A DNA stretch of 64,000 bases from Pegoplata infirma (taxonomy: Eukaryota > Arthropoda > Insecta > Diptera > Anthomyiidae). The notes beneath the pieces were generated by a model. The model made no database searches. It saw only the letters and a program-made list of their open reading frames with translations, and was not told where the DNA came from. Position numbers and translations under genes: made by a program. How positions within the stretch are numbered: the stretch's first letter is position 1; the number at the start of each line of letters is the position of its first letter. Positions 59,933 to 64,000 of this stretch are shown here, in pieces. The stretch lies in assembly GCA_963921195.1 (NCBI GenBank), contig OY992536.1:174848995-174912994 (forward strand), in the 5' to 3' direction.

Positions 59933-60507
59933 TTATACCCTCCAACTACAGTATGGGGGTATACTCACTTTGTCATTCCGTGTGTAACGCATCAAAATAT
60001 CGGTCTAGGACCCCATAAAGTATATATATTTATGATCAGTGATCGATTCTAAGACATTCTAGCGATGTCCGTCCGTCCGTCCGTCCGTCCGTCCGTCTGT
60101 CCGTCCGTCTGTCCGTCTGTCCGTCTGTAGTTAACACGATGAAGTCCAAAATAAAAGAGCTAGACTCCCGACATATGGCACAAATATGTCTTATGTTAAT
60201 AGGCAGGTTAAGTTCGTAAATGAGCAAAATCGGACAAGGGGGAAAAAAGTTCCCCCTTGAAGAACTAAACCAACCTCTGAAAAAATACACTTTTTTTACA
60301 TGTTTTTTTGTATTTTTGTTAAATAAATGAAACATTTGTTATATTTATCGGGATGGGAAGGTGCTGTCAACATCCCCCCACTGACCCTTATCACCCCCCC
60401 CCCCCAAAAAAAATCAAACGCCCCTGACATTTTTTCTTTTTTTTCACATTTTGGAGGGCATAAAAGATTCGGCACAGCCGAATTTAACACTCTCACTTGT
60501 TTTTTTT
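59933..60507 (+). mobile_element. DINE-1/INE-1-like element inside the transposase relic
   Basis: TTATACCCTCCAACTACAGT, GGGGGTATACTCACTTTGTC, ACCCCATAAAGTATATATAT, TAGCGATGTCCG and (CCGT)n at 60067-60127. The 3' hairpin is TTCGGCacaGCCGAA, followed by TTTAACACTCTCACTTG and a T-run. Transposase reading frame lies on both sides (ENHLQKIKK upstream, HHQIGSQLY downstream), so the insertion came after the gene was in place. The open frames 60036-60335 and 60296-60496 are shadows. Confidence 0.88.
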
Positions 60508-60613
60508 ATTTTCTGCAAGTGGTTTTCAAATCGGAAAGCACTATATGATTCCAAATCACCAAAAGTATCAACATCATCCACAATGTGAATCAAGCTGTGA
60601 AAATTAAAAGTTA

Positions 60614-60660
60614 AAAGAAAGTGAATTCGTTAATCTTTTGATTAACGAATTCACGCAACA
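60614..60660. repeat. Short inverted repeat GTGAATTCGTTAATC
   Basis: GTGAATTCGTTAATC is followed after a four-base loop by GATTAACGAATTCAC, a perfect 15 bp stem inside the transposase relic. It coincides with the break in the reading frame near 60610, so it may be a local inverted duplication that caused the damage. Confidence 0.7.
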
Positions 60661-61938
60661 TGTTTTGCGCACAATTTTTGTTTTCTTTATAGTTGTTTTT
60701 GTCCAAAAGAATAAGTATAGCCAGACTTAAGCACAGGAAATGAGTATATATATTTTATAGGCTCGAGTATTTCTTTTAATACGACAACTCCTGTGTACAG
60801 TAAGAATTGCCTTAACTCCGTTGCTTTATATCGCTCGAGTTCATTGAAGGGCCGTGGTTTCCTAGCAAACTCTCTTGGTATTTGGTTTTTCAAAAAAAGA
60901 AATCGGGTTTCCAAAATTTTAATTTTAGCTAACTGCAAGCTGTAGCTGTTTTTTTCTTTTTTTAATCCAATTTATTAAAAGAGTTTTTGTAACACCCAAG
61001 CAGACTTCATGCATATAGTCATGCGGAAATCCTTTTATCATATCGATTTCAAGCTTTTCCACTTCTAAACTTGCCATTGCATTGTGGTGATCTGGATCAA
61101 CCCTGTTACGGAAATCAAAATTAGTCCGTTTAGGGTGATTTTCAGGTTTAAAAATCATTTTGTGGTTAACAGAGCAGCCTTTTTGATTGCACTTGGGACA
61201 GCTGTGGTATCCCGTATGCTCCTTTATACCAATAACAAAAGAGCGTGCCGGTGCATCGCATATAAACGCCCTACACTTAATGGCGAAAGTATTACCTCCG
61301 AAGCTTATCCCGTTTCTGGATATTTCATTAAATTCGTTTATAAACTTCTATAAAAACATATCCGAGCAAGGCGGTTTTCGATACCCGCAGAAAGCTGCCA
61401 CGGTATATACATCGTTGTAACCCGCAACATTGATCAAAATTGGTCAAATTTGCTGATTGGAGCTTTTGGCGAGAGGTAAACCATCAATATTAAAATTGAC
61501 TTCAATTTGTCTGGAAGCATCCAGATGTTTTAACAAAAAAACTCTTAGAGCTTTTTGAACTCCATAAAATATCAACTCACCAGAGCCCATTGTTTCCACT
61601 ATTGCACACCTTGGTGTGCTCTTTAAAGTACGAGCATCTAAGGGCAAACCATCAATATGGCCGTTCAAAATGTTTAACAATTTATTTACCGATACATTGG
61701 GTATGTTACACAAAACAGCCCACTCTGCCAATTTATATTTTAATGAAGCGGGTCTTTGGACGCTTTGGTACTCAAAATCGCCAGCGATACCTAGAGTTTC
61801 TGTATGACTTGGTGAGATGTCTAACCAACTTTCAACTTCGATTACCATAGGAGCGTTTTGCTCTGGAATGTTAAATTCATTGCGCTGAGAGAGCAATGCA
61901 ACAATTTTTTCAGCATCTAATTTAGCTTTTTTAGGCAT

Positions 61939-63419
61939 TATTACTTACTATTTTTTTTTTCACTTTTTTGCGATAATAATCGTCTTTTAAACAATTTATT
62001 TATTTGTTCGCAAAACTAATACAATTAAAACGCGAAAATAGTTATTTTTTTATATTTTAATGTATTTTTAGCACAATTTTTACAAATTTAATTTTTTTGT
62101 AAAAAATTTGGCAGTTTAAACAAATAAAAATTTTAAATAATTTAAGTTCAAACATTTTTTTTTCAAGGCTTGCAAAGTATTTCAATAAATGGGTTGAAAT
62201 CAAGTTGAATTCCAATAAAAATTCTAGCACTTGATTTTAAAATTTTATGTGCTTATTGGGAATCCATTTTTTTTAAATTTTTTTCAAGTTTTGGTTCTTT
62301 TTCTCCAAAACACGAAACTTTGACCTCAATGCTAATGCGGGTTATATTTAGTTCTTTGATTTTTCTGAAATTTTTACCCACAAATTTTTAGAAGGAATTT
62401 TCCGATCCACGCATTTTGAAACTCGAAAACTTAATTTTTTAAGTTCCACTCTAATGTAAATATAAGAGTTAATTTTGAAAATTTTATCTGAGGGAATTAC
62501 CATTTTTTTGGAGGATTTAGGGGAGATTAAAAGAATGACGGTATTTTTGGAAAAATGTTTGCTCATTAGGTTGGTTCAAAACATCTGAAGTCACGGATTT
62601 TGGCTTATTTTATGCGGAGCAAAAACCGTAGAAAATCTGATTTCACCAGTCTTTTCTACAGCAAAAAATAGAACAATGGCAGTTTTTTTTAACTCTTAAA
62701 AAAGTTCCAAAAATCCACATCAGGGGGCGGAAATATAATGCTATTAAATTTTTTTAATTAAATATTTTTTAAAAATGCACGATGGCAAGGGAAGTTTCCG
62801 TTCTATCACAACCCGTTAAAAAGTAATAAGATCTTAAAAATGGAAAAAATACGTTTTTTGAGAACTTAGGCCTCAATTTTCTCGAAATCTTGATTTGATA
62901 GAAAAATTTAAAAACAGGATTCACGAGCAGCATCGAAATGAAAATCGATAAAGATTGGTAAGATCCCAGAATATCATCCAAAAATATCACAGAAAACACT
63001 CTCAATAATTTTTAAATGTCGGCCAGTGTGTTCTAAGTTGTAAAAAACTTTAAAGCCTTATAAGATTTTTATGGGTTGTGATCAAGGTTTGCCAGATAAG
63101 AGGATTTGTCCCCAAAATGGGGATTTCAACATCGACTTGGGGACATATGTTGGGGGGAGGGATTTGGGGGTTTCACATAATTTTGGGAAATTTACATTAA
63201 TTTTAGAACATTTTTGGGGATTTGAAAGTTTTTTTTTAGAAAATTAAATTCTGTTTAATAACTTAAAAAAGATATTTTCTAACTTAAAAATATATTTTAG
63301 CTTAAGGAATTTTTTGATTACTTTTTTCAAGAAAATTAATTATCAATTTTTTCACAAAGTTTTGTAATATTTGCAATATCATCATAATCAAGTCTATTTC
63401 AAATACCTAGTTCGTTGGC
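61939..63419. other. Upstream of the transposase relic; no gene seen
   Basis: AT-rich. It should hold the 5' end and terminal repeat of the transposon carrying the two minus-strand relics, but I could not find a matching terminus near 58.8 kb. GTTTGCCAGATAAGAGG with repeated TTGGGGAC/TTTGGGGG blocks at 63087-63230 looks like a transposon end without a partner. Confidence 0.4.
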
Positions 63420-63421
63420 TA

Positions 63422-64000
63422 CACTGAAAAAAATTAATGAGTAAAATACTCAAATCCTGAAAAAAAATCTATACAAAACTTCGTAAAAAAAATCAATGCG
63501 TAAAATACTCTAATCCTGAAAAAAAACTAGAAAAAACTTCGTAAGATTTACAAAATTTTTCGTTTATTGTACGAATGAATATTTTTAATTTTACGAATTA
63601 TTGAATTCAAAATTTCGTTCAACACACGAAATTTATTTGTATTTATAATAAATAATATCTTTAAAGAGTGGAAATTAATTTGGACATTTACTAAAATAAT
63701 TCGACCCATAAATAACTTTAAATTTTTTTTTTAAATTTGTTAATTTTTTCTTTGCTAAAATCATGATTTTGTTTAAAATTTGGCAAAAAAAAAACGCAAA
63801 AAGTATTTTGTGTCATCTCAAAAATTAAAAAAAAATCCGGACTTTAAAAAATCTTTAAATTTGCAAATGTATAAACTAAGGCTCTTATTCATAATACTTA
63901 TAACAGACTTATTGTAGGTTTATTTGACAATTGTTCCTGCAATATCTGTCAAATAAACCTACTTTAAATATATTTTAGGTTTTATGAATAACCACATATA
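63422..64000. mobile_element. Left end of a CACTGAAAAAAA element, cut by the window edge
   Basis: TA (63420-63421) then CACTGAAAAAAATTAATG, the end type of 38459-43470. A ~60 bp block AATG(A/C)GTAAAATACTC(A/T)AATCCTG runs twice in tandem (63437-63545). No right end is visible, so the assignment rests on one end. Confidence 0.4.
63880..63992. mobile_element. Small foldback with TTATTCATAA ends
   Basis: CTCTTATTCATAA...TAGGTTTATTTGACA is mirrored by TGTCAAATAAACCTA...TTATGAATAA. About 110 bp, non-coding. Confidence 0.7.

Larger units (their letters stand above)
59560..61938 (-). pseudogene. Transposase relic (animal EnSpm/tnp2-like), broken
   Basis: Starts MPKKAKLDAEKIVALLS at 61938. The best-preserved parts are KYKLAEWAVLCNIPNVSVNK, NGHIDGLPLDARTLKSTP, EVNFNIDGLPLAKSSNQQ (first putative catalytic Asp), CRAFICDAPARSFVIGIKEH (second Asp), GYHSCPKC (zinc C-x2-C), [30 protein letters not shown] and [20 protein letters not shown]. 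This order is a widespread, usually uncharacterised transposase of insects and cnidarians. Its IDG..PL and DYMH..CLG blocks recall tnp2 of EnSpm/CACTA elements, but that class call is inference. Damage: TGA at 61444-61446 where Trp is expected, TAG at 61348-61350, frameshifts near 60930 and 60767, a break near 60610, a DINE-1-like insertion, TAA at 59779-59781 and TGA at 59641-59643. Coding similarity resumes after the insertion (HHQIGSQLYKRISEE, then SERRFVKSYEVITLTNFFDY). Confidence 0.8.

Noticed and set aside
60036..60548. Open frames around 60.0-60.5 kb as genes
   Set aside because: They lie in the DINE-1-like element and its CCGT microsatellite, antisense or out of frame to the real transposase relic.
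61084..61850. Plus-strand open frames opposite the transposase
   Set aside because: They are shadows: the minus-strand frame carries the recognisable motifs.

Overview
The window reads as repeat-packed, very AT-rich intergenic or heterochromatic DNA from a fly, most likely a calyptrate (blowfly or house-fly type). The clues are DINE-1/INE-1-like elements (ATACCCT start, ATAAAGTATATATAT block, CCGTCCGT microsatellite, TTCGGCaaGGCCGAA hairpin), 60-100 bp introns in one relic gene, and the overall transposon load. I find no intact host protein gene, rRNA or confident tRNA. Every coding segment I can support is a broken transposon gene. Nearly all short open frames come from low-complexity DNA or from mirrored arms of foldback elements.

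Layout. 1-8400: foldback elements, including a 1.02 kb TA-flanked palindrome, a 1.04 kb Transib-like foldback (CACAGTG ends, 5-bp CCCCA duplication), and a CAC(G/T)GTG foldback split by a CCCGAG element. 8406-10015: hAT-like element filled with a TCTCAGA minisatellite. 10.4-11.3 kb: DINE-1-like copy. 11888-19169: a 7.3 kb hAT-type foldback with an exact 8-bp duplication, built almost wholly of satellite arrays. 19.4-24.7 kb: more of the TCTCAGA minisatellite, a DINE-1-like copy and a hAT-like end. 24.7-25.8 kb: a DINE-1-like copy split by a hAT MITE. 26.2-32.4 kb: a nest (small MITE > CCCGAG element > 5.5 kb Helitron > two further MITEs), the Helitron filled with a ~135 bp satellite. 33159-43722: one ~1.36 kb foldback inflated to 10.6 kb by a CCCGAG element, a LINE fragment and a TA-flanked element that itself carries two tandem Helitrons and another CCCGAG element. 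44.5-48.4 kb: Helitron with a 1.9 kb palindrome inserted near its 5' end. 48.4-58.7 kb: scattered MITEs (one pogo/Tigger-like), foldbacks, a DINE-1-like copy and a short transposase remnant. 58.9-61.9 kb, minus strand: a dead two-gene transposon, consisting of a transposase relic with stops, frameshifts and a DINE-1-like insertion, followed by a spliced relic with a DUF4806-like domain.

Most junctions could be read to the base because nested insertions interrupt known copies and leave target-site duplications. They give a relative insertion history. Nothing here supports a working gene system in the window. The interest lies in the transposons: foldbacks with recombination-signal-like ends, a family with variable 2-bp target duplications, satellites carried inside hAT elements and Helitrons, and the two-gene relic.
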